DNA from: Alphaproteobacteria bacterium
GTDB lineage: Bacteria > Pseudomonadota > Alphaproteobacteria > Rhizobiales > Rhizobiaceae
Direction of reading: 5' to 3'
Length of the DNA: 64,000 nt
Assembly (NCBI GenBank): GCA_024742485.1
Contig: JANSYK010000003.1
Coordinates: 868,001 to 932,000 of the forward strand
Position 1 is the first letter of the stretch. The number at the start of each line of letters is the position of its first letter. Position numbers and translations under genes: made by a program. The notes beneath the pieces are model-generated. The model had not been told where the DNA came from. It ran no database searches and was given only the letters and a program-made list of their open reading frames with translations. This document shows positions 9,210 to 17,377 of the stretch, piece after piece.

Positions 9210-10726
9210 GGAGTCTCCTTGCGTTTCGTCGTCAGCCGTCTGGCAGCCCTTTTGAAGAACGGTATCTGGCTGAGAATGAGGAGGATATTGAGCGTCAGCA
9301 ATATAGCTGCACCAGGCCGGCTGGCAAAGACCGCCAGGTCACCGTCGGATATCAACAAAGACCGGCGAAAGGTCTCGTCGAACAGACCGCCGAGGATGAC
9401 GCCGATGACCAGCGGTGCAATGGGATATTGCATGACGTTCATGGCGTAGGCCACCAGTCCGACGCAGACCATCAGAAACAGATCATTGATGCCACCACCG
9501 ACCGAAAAGGAGCCGATAGTCGTCAGAACGAGAACAACCGGAAGAAAGACCGTCTGCGGGATGCGCAGGATCATGATGAAGACCTTGGCGGTGAACAGAC
9601 CCATCAGGAACATGGTCAGGGATGCCATGACCAGGATCGCCACCACATGGAGGATCAGCGCCGGATCGATGGTTGGTCCCGGAATGACATTGTTTATTTT
9701 CAAGGCACCAAGCAGTGCTGCGGCGGGCGGCGAACCGGGGATGCCCAGTACCAGGAGCGGAATGAGCGCGCCACCAATGGCGGCATTGTTGGCGGCCTCC
9801 GCCGAAATAAGACCATCGACCGATCCCTTGCCGAAATCCTTGCTTTCCTTCGAGGCGGCCTTGCCGACGCCATAGGAGACCCAACCGGCGACATCTTCAC
9901 CGACACCGGGCAGGGCACCCACCCCTGTTCCGATGGCTCCGGATCTGGAAATTCCGGGCAGCCTGCGAAAGACCTCACGAAACCGCGGTACAACCCGCCC
10001 GATCTGCGGCATGTCGCTGACCATCACCGTCGCCCGCATGCCGTCCATGATCTGGGGGATGGCAAAGGCTCCCATGAGCACCGGGACCACCTGGAGCCCT
10101 GAAAGCAGATAGGACCATCCGAAGGTGTACCGATCCTCCGAAAGGATCGGATCGAGGCCGATCATCGCCATGGCGAGGCCGATCAGGCCGGCAATCCAGC
10201 CCTTGATGACCAGATCCTGGCTCATCAACGTACCGGACAGCAGGATGCCGAAAAGCGCCAACAGTGCCTTTTCCGGCGAGGCGATGTTCTTGGACATCAG
10301 CAACAGCGCCCAGACAAAAACCAGCAGGCAGACCGTTCCAAAGAGTGTGCCGATAAACGACGCTGTGGTGGTAATTCCAAGGGCCTCTCCGCCGCGCCCC
10401 TTTTTGGTGAGTGGATAGCCGTCCATGGCGGTTGCCGCAGATGCCGCTGTGCCCGGGATGTTCAACAGAATGCTCGGATAGGATCCGCCATAGATCGCGC
10501 CCACATAGGCGCCGATCAGAGCAATCAGGGAATACTCCAGAGGGAACTTGTTGCCGAAGAAACCGGTGAGAATTGTCACGGCCAGGGTGGCCGTCAAACC
10601 AGGCAGCGCGCCAAAAACAATGCCGAGAAAGACCGCCGGTATCAGGTAGAAATATGTGACGGGATCCATCACCAGCGCGGTCAGAGATCCGCTGAATCCA
10701 GACAGTTGAGCAACCAGAAATTCCAT
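9206..10726 (-). CDS. tctA: tripartite tricarboxylate transporter permease TctA
   Basis: Large integral membrane subunit of a TctABC/TTT carboxylate importer, 506 residues, with about ten hydrophobic segments. Family marks include FLGIVFGALPGLTATLAVTILTGF near the N-terminus, GGSYPSILLNIPGTAASAATAMDGYPL, and GAIGTGVGALPGVGEDVAGWVSYG (the duplicated glycine/proline-rich substrate loops). It works with the periplasmic TctC protein encoded upstream. One base separates it from tctB; ATGA overlap with the ABM gene. Confidence 0.95.
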   Translation of the reverse strand: MEFLVAQLSGFSGSLTALVMDPVTYFYLIPAVFLGIVFGALPGLTATLAVTILTGFFGNKFPLEYSLIALIGAYVGAIYGGSYPSILLNIPGTAASAATAMDGYPLTKKGRGGEALGITTTASFIGTLFGTVCLLVFVWALLLMSKNIASPEKALLALFGILLSGTLMSQDLVIKGWIAGLIGLAMAMIGLDPILSEDRYTFGWSYLLSGLQVVPVLMGAFAIPQIMDGMRATVMVSDMPQIGRVVPRFREVFRRLPGISRSGAIGTGVGALPGVGEDVAGWVSYGVGKAASKESKDFGKGSVDGLISAEAANNAAIGGALIPLLVLGIPGSPPAAALLGALKINNVIPGPTIDPALILHVVAILVMASLTMFLMGLFTAKVFIMILRIPQTVFLPVVLVLTTIGSFSVGGGINDLFLMVCVGLVAYAMNVMQYPIAPLVIGVILGGLFDETFRRSLLISDGDLAVFASRPGAAILLTLNILLILSQIPFFKRAARRLTTKRKETP

Positions 10727-10727
10727 C

Positions 10728-11483
10728 TTAACGGTTGCTCCACAGAGGCTTGATATTGACGTAGTAGTGATACTCGATTTTCGAGAACAGCAGTCCCTGC
10801 CTGTTGGGGACGTTCTGTCGGAAACCGAAGGCCATGGCGATCACCAGCAATGCCGGCACCAATATCGCGATCATCGGAGTCAGACGGGTAATCCGGTCGA
10901 TACGGCCCAACATTCGGCTCCGCACGAACATGAGAATGGTAATCAGAACGAAAGCCACGAGCGTGGCAATGTCATCATCATGGGGCTTGGTCCACTCGGC
11001 CCGCGGAAAATGCATCAACAGCGCATAGGCGGCGGCGCAAATGACGATGATCGTCGCTGTCGCCATGGCGGTCCGGTCACCGGATCGAAATCCCCAGATC
11101 AAGGCCGTGATAACCAGCGCCGAGCAGATGATGAAATCGACCCTCGGCACCAGGCCAAAAATATAGGCGGCGAGGATGGCTGATATGCAGAGCAATCGTG
11201 CGCTCTCGCTGGGTGAGTAGCCGATACCAATTGAACTGAAGGCCTGCCGTGCGCCACCGTCGAAGATGGCGATGGCCAACAGCACCAGCGCCAGAATGAG
11301 CAAGCCCGAAAAAATGCCAAACGGAACCAGCGCCGCGGAATTGTACCAGCGGCCCTGAACACCGGCCGCATTTGCCTGGAAAAAGGGGATCAGGCTGGTC
11401 TGATAAAGAAAAAAGAGGCTGATGGCGATGAGGACGAGCGCCGTCCAGAAATCTCGCGCCCGCATGACCGATTTGTCAACCAA
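10728..11483 (-). CDS. tctB: tripartite tricarboxylate transporter small permease TctB
   Basis: 251-residue small membrane subunit of the tripartite tricarboxylate transporter. It has an N-terminal transmembrane helix (FWTALVLIAISLFFLYQT), a second near LVPFGIFSGLLILALVLLAIAIF, and further hydrophobic helices at 105-170 and near the C-terminus. The length exceeds a minimal TctB (about 150) because of the extra helices and a hydrophilic tail. A TTG start at 11483 is used because GAGGGG lies six bases upstream; the first ATG (11465) has no visible ribosome site. One base from tctA. Confidence 0.85.
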   Translation of the reverse strand: MVDKSVMRARDFWTALVLIAISLFFLYQTSLIPFFQANAAGVQGRWYNSAALVPFGIFSGLLILALVLLAIAIFDGGARQAFSSIGIGYSPSESARLLCISAILAAYIFGLVPRVDFIICSALVITALIWGFRSGDRTAMATATIIVICAAAYALLMHFPRAEWTKPHDDDIATLVAFVLITILMFVRSRMLGRIDRITRLTPMIAILVPALLVIAMAFGFRQNVPNRQGLLFSKIEYHYYVNIKPLWSNR

Positions 11484-11573
11484 TTTTGGCCCCTCGAATG
11501 GATGGGTCGTGACGGCCCGACCGAAAATCGTTCAGTCGGGCCGAGAAGTCAAAGTCTTTGAGCGCTGGATGGA

Positions 11574-12578
11574 TCAGGGTTTCGGGATTGACAGGGTCGA
11601 TGGGTCGACCTTGGCAGCCTTCAGGTCCCACAATGTCCAGGCAAAGGTGCTTTCGAGCTTGTCGAATATTGCTGTTGCTTCAGCACCCGATTGACCGCCA
11701 ATGTCGTAATTGTTGGCTGCAGCCCATTCGGCGACGACATCCGACGCGATGGCCTTGTCGAAAGCGTCGGTCAGCTTTGCCTTCACATCATCAGATGCGG
11801 AGGCGTGCACAGCAAATCCTATGGCCTGCTTCAACGGCAGGTACTTGTCCAATCCGCTATACATCGAGAAGGCAGACTTGATGGTCTTGCCGTCGAACTC
11901 GGCGTCTTCCGGTGTCAGCATTGCAAGCGGCTTCAACTGTCCTCCGGCAATCAAGGGAGCCTGTTCGGCGAGCGATGTGACGACTAGTGCAACTTCGCCG
12001 GCAACGGCTGCTTCCTGACCCGGTGCAGAACCCTTGTAGGGAATAAACTTGAACGTTGCGCCGGTGCCGTTCTCAATGGCCAGCAGGTTCAGATGGTGAA
12101 TGGATCCGGACCCCGATGCCGCTGCTGGAATCGTGCCCGGTGCTGCCTTGGCGGCGACCACCAGCTCCTCAAGCGTATTATAGGGGCTATCGGCTGGAAC
12201 GGAGATCAAATCAGGAGATCCGCCGACGATGAAGGGATGCCAATAGTTGAAGCGCTTGTCCCATCCGCCCTGTACGGCTGCGGTTACATTCGATTCCGAC
12301 AGGCCGACCAACGTATAGCCGTCATCGGGTTGGTTCATGACATAGGTCATGCCGTTTGATCCGGCGACACCGCCGGTCTGGTTGATCACGGAAATGCCGA
12401 CCGGCAGGTGTTTTTCCATCTCGGCCATGATCATGCGGTTGATGCTGTCCGTTCCACCGCCAGCACCCCAGACAACAGCCGTTGTGATGTCACGATATGG
12501 GTATTCCTGGGCGCCGGCACCGGCAGTGGAAATGGCCAGCAGGGCTGCGACTCCGAGCGCAGTCAATGTTCGTTTCAT
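11574..12578 (-). CDS. tctC: tripartite tricarboxylate transporter substrate-binding protein (TctC/Bug family)
   Basis: Periplasmic solute receptor, 334 residues. A signal peptide (KRTLTALGVAALLAISTAGAGA, cleavage near 23) precedes the Bug-type body: VVWGAGGGTDSINRMIMAEME, INQTGGVAGSNGMTYVMNQPDDGYTL, and the AAASGSGSIHHLNLLAIE ligand loop. The family binds carboxylates through these two beta-alpha loops. As first gene of the leftward operon it probably delivers the acid catabolised by OtnK/OtnC. Its promoter must lie in the 147-base divergent control region. Confidence 0.93.
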   Translation of the reverse strand: MKRTLTALGVAALLAISTAGAGAQEYPYRDITTAVVWGAGGGTDSINRMIMAEMEKHLPVGISVINQTGGVAGSNGMTYVMNQPDDGYTLVGLSESNVTAAVQGGWDKRFNYWHPFIVGGSPDLISVPADSPYNTLEELVVAAKAAPGTIPAAASGSGSIHHLNLLAIENGTGATFKFIPYKGSAPGQEAAVAGEVALVVTSLAEQAPLIAGGQLKPLAMLTPEDAEFDGKTIKSAFSMYSGLDKYLPLKQAIGFAVHASASDDVKAKLTDAFDKAIASDVVAEWAAANNYDIGGQSGAEATAIFDKLESTFAWTLWDLKAAKVDPSTLSIPKP

Positions 12579-12623
12579 AGAATCCTCCCAAATGATTCAG
12601 TTCGATAATGATTTTTTTTATGT

Positions 12624-12641
12624 ATGCATTAAATTATGCAT
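12624..12641. promoter_or_regulatory. candidate operator: paired ATGCAT boxes in the divergent control region
   Basis: Between the divergent starts at 12578 and 12726, ATGCAT occurs twice (12624-12629 and 12636-12641) with a 12-base period. Together with flanking bases they make an AT-rich inverted repeat (TGCAT-TAAATT-ATGCA). A related ATGCAC lies at 12665-12670. This is the likely target of the GntR/FCD regulator encoded at 14842, which ends the rightward arm. Binding is inference. Confidence 0.45.
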
Positions 12642-12725
12642 TGTCAACTGTGGCAGCAGTCGTTATGCACAATATCGACAATAGGCAGAACCCGGAGATT
12701 GTGTCCGGTGCGATGGAAAGAATCC

Positions 12726-13820
12726 ATGAAATCCACTTTCGACATAGCTGTGTTTGACGGGGACGGGATTGGCCCGGAAATCATGAAACCCACGATCGAT
12801 CTGCTCGAAAGGGTCGCCCAGCAAAACCAGTTTCAGCTTCGATTTGATGTCGTACCTGCCGGCGCCGGGCACTTTTCCCGCACCGGGGAGTCACTTCCAT
12901 CCCGATCCCTCGACGTGGCCCGCGATGCCGACGCCATTCTGCTATCCGCCATGGGACTTCCGGCAGTGCGCTATCCCGATGGAACGGAGATATCGCCGCA
13001 GATCGAGTTGCGCAAGGAACTGGACCTGTTCGCCGGGGTTCGTCCCGTGACGCTCGCGCCGGGACAGGCAACGCCGCTGAAACTGCCGCCCGACAGACGG
13101 ATTGATTTTGTCCTTGTGCGCGAAAGCACGGAAGGCCTTTTCTGGTCGCAGGGCAAAGGTGAAGTGACACAGGATGAGGCCCGCGAAACGCTGGTCATCA
13201 CCCGCGAAACATCCGAGAAACTGTTTCGGTTTGCTTTCAACCTGGCGCAGCGGCGCAGGCAATCGGGCAGGGGGCGCGGTCACGTGACGTGTGTCGACAA
13301 GGCCAATGTGTTCCGCGCCTTTGCATTTTTCAGGGGGTTGTTCGATGCTGAGGCGGACCGGCACAGCGAATTGACTGCCGATCACGTCTATGTCGATGCG
13401 ATGACCCTGTGGATGGTGCAAAAACCCTGGCTGTTGGATGTTCTGGTGACCGAAAACATGTTTGGCGATATTCTCTCGGATCTGGGTGCCGCCCTTATGG
13501 GTGGGCTTGGAATCGCGCCCTCGGCCGATATCGGCGAGAATCATGCCGTCTTTCAGCCCTGTCATGGATCGGCGCCCGATATCGCCGGTCAGGGCACAGC
13601 AAATCCCATTGCCATGATCCTGTCCGCGGCCATGATGCTTGAATGGCTGGGCCAGACACATGACGCTCCGAAAGTCGAGCAGGCTGGCGAAAGTCTGCGC
13701 CAGGCCGTTGAATCGGCAATGGCAAGCGGCCAGGCGTTGACCCGTGATCTGGGTGGTGAAGCAACGACAGAACAAGCCGGCGCAGCTGTGGCCAAGCTGC
13801 TGGACGGAGTTGCCGCATGA
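12726..13820 (+). CDS. isocitrate/isopropylmalate dehydrogenase family protein (tartrate/malate-type beta-decarboxylating dehydrogenase)
   Basis: 364-residue NAD(P)-dependent enzyme that oxidises a 2-hydroxyacid and often decarboxylates it. Motifs: [10 protein letters not shown] at the N-terminus, [18 protein letters not shown] (substrate loop), VDKANVFR catalytic lysine region, and the metal-binding tail [30 protein letters not shown] followed by [17 protein letters not shown]. It clusters by eye with tartrate dehydrogenase-like and homoisocitrate-like enzymes rather than LeuB. The start MKSTFDIAV at 12726 has GGAAAG upstream. ATGA overlap with the next gene shows coupling. Confidence 0.85.
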   Translation: MKSTFDIAVFDGDGIGPEIMKPTIDLLERVAQQNQFQLRFDVVPAGAGHFSRTGESLPSRSLDVARDADAILLSAMGLPAVRYPDGTEISPQIELRKELDLFAGVRPVTLAPGQATPLKLPPDRRIDFVLVRESTEGLFWSQGKGEVTQDEARETLVITRETSEKLFRFAFNLAQRRRQSGRGRGHVTCVDKANVFRAFAFFRGLFDAEADRHSELTADHVYVDAMTLWMVQKPWLLDVLVTENMFGDILSDLGAALMGGLGIAPSADIGENHAVFQPCHGSAPDIAGQGTANPIAMILSAAMMLEWLGQTHDAPKVEQAGESLRQAVESAMASGQALTRDLGGEATTEQAGAAVAKLLDGVAA

Positions 13821-14839
13821 GTCTGGCTGCGCCGGTCAAGGTCGCTTGCCTGGGTGCCGGATATTTCAGTCGATTTCACTATGACGCCTGGAACCGCCTC
13901 GGCTCTGCGCAACCCGTGGCGGCCATCGATACCGATATCGACAAGGCAAGGGCAACCGGACTTGCGGCATTCGGATCCTTGCGGGTGGCACTGGATGACA
14001 CACAGCCCGACCTGCTGGATATCATTACACCACCACCGACCCACATGGCCGCCATCCGCGAGGCAATTGACAGCGGAATAGGGGCGATCATCTGCCAGAA
14101 ACCCTTCTGCGCAAACCTTGACGAGGCCAGGAAAGCCGTGTCGCTCGCTGAAACCAGCGACACCACGTTGGTCGTTCATGAGAATTTTCGTTTCCAGCCC
14201 TGGTATAGGGCGATCAGAACCGAAGTGGAAAACGGTCGGATCGGAACGCTCCTTCAGATCACGTTCCGTCTGCGAACCGGAGACGGGCAGGGGCCAAGGG
14301 CCTATCTTGACCGGCAACCTTACTTCCAGACCATGCCCAGGCTGCTGATTTACGAAACCGGGATACACTTCATTGACGTTTTTCGCTTCATTGCGGGCGA
14401 TCCGCAAACGGTCTACGGTGACCTGAGAAGACTCAATCCGGCGATTGCCGGCGAAGATGCCGGCTATTTCATACTTGGATATGAGAGTGGACTGCGGGCG
14501 ATGTTTGATGGAAACCGGCTTTTGGATCATTCCGCCGAAAATCACCGGATCACCCTGGGGGAGGCCGTACTGGAGGGAACCGAGGGAACGCTGACACTGT
14601 CGGGCGACGGTGCTGTTCGTCTGCGGGCGTTCGGCGCAACGGATTCGCAAACCGTGCTGGAGGCAAAATCATATCAGGGATTTGGCGGTGATTGTGTTCT
14701 TGCCTTGCAGAAGCATGTGATTGACGGGCTGGTACAGGGCTCGCCGCTGGAAAACCGCGCGTCAGATTACCTGCGCAATCTTGAACTCGAAGAGGCGATA
14801 TACCGGTCTCATGAGAGGTCAGAGCAGGTCCGCGTCTAA
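13817..14839 (+). CDS. Gfo/Idh/MocA family oxidoreductase
   Basis: 340-residue NAD(P)-dependent sugar or sugar-acid dehydrogenase. A Rossmann domain opens with VACLGAGYFSRFHYDAW; the usual EKP active-site triplet appears as QKP in IICQKPFCANLDEARKAV; ENFRFQPWYRAIR and YETGIHFIDVFRFIAG belong to the C-terminal substrate domain. The E-to-Q change is seen directly; its effect is unknown. Overlaps the preceding dehydrogenase by ATGA and is two bases from the GntR gene, so the three form one operon. Confidence 0.88.
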   Translation: MSLAAPVKVACLGAGYFSRFHYDAWNRLGSAQPVAAIDTDIDKARATGLAAFGSLRVALDDTQPDLLDIITPPPTHMAAIREAIDSGIGAIICQKPFCANLDEARKAVSLAETSDTTLVVHENFRFQPWYRAIRTEVENGRIGTLLQITFRLRTGDGQGPRAYLDRQPYFQTMPRLLIYETGIHFIDVFRFIAGDPQTVYGDLRRLNPAIAGEDAGYFILGYESGLRAMFDGNRLLDHSAENHRITLGEAVLEGTEGTLTLSGDGAVRLRAFGATDSQTVLEAKSYQGFGGDCVLALQKHVIDGLVQGSPLENRASDYLRNLELEEAIYRSHERSEQVRV

Positions 14840-14841
14840 CC

Positions 14842-15540
14842 ATGCAGGATCAAAGACTGAAACCCGTGACATCCGAGCCGAAGGCGCAATCCCAAACGCA
14901 GCGGGCAGCGGCGGAACTGCGGCGCATGATCGTGTCGAATGAACTGCCGGCGGGATCCAGTTACCTGGAAACGGAACTGGCGACGATGCTTGACATGTCC
15001 CGCACACCGGTTCGCGAAGCAACGCTCATTCTGGCGGCTCAGGGACTTCTGGAAGTCAGGCCGCGCCGCGGGGTCAGGATATTGTCGATCTCTCCCGACG
15101 ACATGGAGGAGATCTATCAGATCCTGACCGAACTCGAATGCCTCGCGGCAGAGCGTGTGGCGGCATCGGTCGCAAGTGCCAAGGATCTGCAGCCTCTGCG
15201 TGAGGCAGCTGATCGCATGGAGGCCTCTCTGAAACGGGATGACAGGGAGGGGTGGGCTGCTGCGGACGAGGATTTTCACGAACGGCTTGTCGATCTGGCA
15301 GGAAGCGACCGTCTGAAATCAATCATTTCAACCTACAATGATCAGGTTCGGCGCGCGCGGGCGCTGACGCTGTACATTCGACCGGTCCCGACCAAATCCA
15401 ACGAAGATCACCGGGCTCTGATCAAAGCCCTGGAGAAGGGTGACGTTCAACTCGCCAGGAAGCTGCATCGCGAGCATCGGATTTCCGCCAAGACCCTGAT
15501 GATCTCACTACTGCGAAAACATGGATTTCATCAGGTGTGA
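14842..15540 (+). CDS. GntR-family transcriptional regulator, FCD (FadR) subfamily
   Basis: 232 residues. The winged helix-turn-helix (about 22-90) contains LRRMIVSNELPAGSSYLETELATML and MSRTPVREATLILAAQGLLEVRPRRG. The helical FCD effector domain follows, with DFHERLVDLAGSDRL and HRALIKALEKGD supplying the typical metal/carboxylate-binding His and Asp. Probably a carboxylate-responsive repressor of both arms of this divergent locus. Last gene of the rightward operon. Confidence 0.9.
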   Translation: MQDQRLKPVTSEPKAQSQTQRAAAELRRMIVSNELPAGSSYLETELATMLDMSRTPVREATLILAAQGLLEVRPRRGVRILSISPDDMEEIYQILTELECLAAERVAASVASAKDLQPLREAADRMEASLKRDDREGWAAADEDFHERLVDLAGSDRLKSIISTYNDQVRRARALTLYIRPVPTKSNEDHRALIKALEKGDVQLARKLHREHRISAKTLMISLLRKHGFHQV

Positions 15541-15548
15541 AATCCACC

Positions 15549-15563
15549 GGGCGACTTGCGCCC
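15549..15563 (+). terminator. short hairpin after the GntR gene
   Basis: GGGCG-ACTTG-CGCCC followed by TTAAGG begins nine bases after the stop. The stem is only five pairs and the T-run is poor, so it is a weak terminator candidate for the rightward operon. Confidence 0.4.
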
Positions 15564-15689
15564 TTAAGGTCATCGACGTGAATGCGCCTTGATCATTGCC
15601 GAACGGGGCGATGGGTCGACATGTGATTTGTTGGGTGCAATTGATCTAACGCATAGAAAAGCTCTGTGGACTCGAATAATTTCTTTTGG

Positions 15690-15798
15690 GGACGAGGAAC
15701 CGTGACCCTACGGTTGCGATTCCTTTGCGCTCGTGGCCCGCGGCATTGGCCGGTTCCGAGTGGCAAACAATCGCGGGCCATTGAGGAGGGGAGCCTCT
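15690..15798 (+). ncRNA. structured 5' leader of the phosphate transporter gene (candidate cis-regulatory RNA)
   Basis: Three nested or successive hairpins sit directly upstream of the PiT start. AACCGT (15698-15703) pairs with ACGGTT (15710-15715). GGCCCGCG (15735-15742) pairs perfectly with CGCGGGCC (15772-15779). GAGG (15783-15786) can pair with CCTC (15794-15797), which would hide the GAGGAGGGG ribosome site. I recognise no known riboswitch class. The arrangement suggests translational control of phosphate uptake, but function is inference. Confidence 0.4.
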
Positions 15799-17370
15799 AT
15801 GCAAGTGAGAGACTATCTCAAGATCGAAAAAGCCACGAATCTTAGCCGGTCAGAGGTCGGAAGACTGGGCAGTGCCGTCATCTTTGTTGTCATTGTCATG
15901 ATCTATACCGGCAATAAATTCGCCCATATCGAACAATCCTATTTGCTCGTCGCGGCGGCAGTCATCGGCGCCTATATGGCGATCAACATCGGCGCCAATG
16001 ATGTCGCAAACAATGTCGGACCTGCCGTTGGTTCCTTCGCCATCTCACTGACGGGGGCGATCGTCATTGCCGCGATTTTCGAGGCAGCCGGTGCGATCAT
16101 TGCCGGCGGTGAGGTCGTCGGCACGGTCAAGAAGGGGATCATCGATCCTGCAACCATCAACGATCCGAACGTCTTCGTCTGGGTGATGATGGGCGCCTTG
16201 ATGGGCGCGGCAATCTGGCTGAATGCGGCAACGTGGTTGGGCGCGCCGGTGTCCACGACCCACTCGATCGTTGGTGGCGTCATGGGCGCGGGTATAGCTG
16301 CGGCCGGCTGGGATATCGTCAATTGGGATTCCATGGGAAAGATCGCGCTGAGTTGGGTGGTCTCTCCCGTCACAGGCGGGATCATCGCGGCGGCTTTCCT
16401 GTTTGCCCTGAAAAGAATGGTCTTCTTCAAGCCCGATCCGGTTACGGCGGCCGAACGCGTGGTACCGGTGATGATTGGGATCATGGCCTGGGCATTTACG
16501 ACTTACCTCTGCCTGAAGGGCTTTGGAAAGATCGTAAAGATCGGTTTTCCGACGGCTCTGATGGTCGGTTTTGTTGTCGCCGCGATCACATGGGTCATCG
16601 TGACCCCGATGATCCGGCGGGCGGCGCCTAATCTGAGTGCCGACCGAGACGGGGTGAATCGCCTGTTCACGCTCCCGCTGATTTTTTCCGCCGCGCTGCT
16701 GAGTTTTGCCCATGGCGCCAACGACGTCGCCAATGCGGTTGGGCCGTTGGCCGGCGTGGTCGATGTGCTGACCGAAGGTGACGGCGGCGCCAAGGTGGCG
16801 ATCCCCATTTGGGTCATGGTCATTGGTGCGTTGGGTATTTCGGTCGGATTGGCTCTTTTTGGGCCAAAACTGATCCGCACCGTTGGCACGGAGATTACCG
16901 AGCTCGACCGGGCACGCGCGTTTTGCATCGCGTTATCGGCCGCGATCACGGTTATCGTCGCGAGCCAGTTGGGCATGCCCATCAGTTCCACCCATGTTGC
17001 GCTCGGAGCCGTGTTTGGCGTCGGGTTCCTGCGCGAGTTTCTGGAGCAGCGCATGAGCCGCGTGGTCGAGAAGGTTCTGGCTACCCACGAGGGCGAGCCG
17101 GATTTCGAGAAGACGGAAGAGGTCTTGCGAACCTTTCAAAATGCGCCGCCGGAGGACAAGAGGCGGCTGTTGGACGAGTTGAAGAAAATGGGCCCCGAGG
17201 CCGTCATTTCGGCAGCACAGCGCAAAGAATTGCGCAAGGCACTGAAGCGGCAGCTTGTCAAACGAACCGCTCTGCTCAAAATCGTGTCGGCCTGGATCAT
17301 TACGGTTCCGGTGTCGGCGCTGCTCGCAGCCATGTTCTATTTCGCGCTGCGAGGCATCATGCTACCGTGA
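15799..17370 (+). CDS. inorganic phosphate transporter, PiT family
   Basis: 523-residue inner-membrane carrier that imports phosphate (with protons or metal-phosphate). The duplicated PiT signature is present in both halves: GANDVANNVGPAVG at residue 65 and GANDVANAVGPLAG at residue 306, each with a matching GAPVSTTHSIVGG or GMPISSTHVALGA element. A central/late cytosolic segment (about 430-500) is charged, and a final transmembrane helix ends at IML. Start 15799 has the strong site GAGGAGGGG; the frame is open further up but runs through the hairpin leader. Seven bases before the Na/Pi gene. Confidence 0.92.
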   Translation: MQVRDYLKIEKATNLSRSEVGRLGSAVIFVVIVMIYTGNKFAHIEQSYLLVAAAVIGAYMAINIGANDVANNVGPAVGSFAISLTGAIVIAAIFEAAGAIIAGGEVVGTVKKGIIDPATINDPNVFVWVMMGALMGAAIWLNAATWLGAPVSTTHSIVGGVMGAGIAAAGWDIVNWDSMGKIALSWVVSPVTGGIIAAAFLFALKRMVFFKPDPVTAAERVVPVMIGIMAWAFTTYLCLKGFGKIVKIGFPTALMVGFVVAAITWVIVTPMIRRAAPNLSADRDGVNRLFTLPLIFSAALLSFAHGANDVANAVGPLAGVVDVLTEGDGGAKVAIPIWVMVIGALGISVGLALFGPKLIRTVGTEITELDRARAFCIALSAAITVIVASQLGMPISSTHVALGAVFGVGFLREFLEQRMSRVVEKVLATHEGEPDFEKTEEVLRTFQNAPPEDKRRLLDELKKMGPEAVISAAQRKELRKALKRQLVKRTALLKIVSAWIITVPVSALLAAMFYFALRGIMLP

Positions 17371-17377
17371 GTCCGCC

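Noticed and set aside
12942-13775. 277-codon antisense frame over the isocitrate/isopropylmalate-family dehydrogenase gene
   Set aside because: Shadow frame; the + strand protein has all family motifs.
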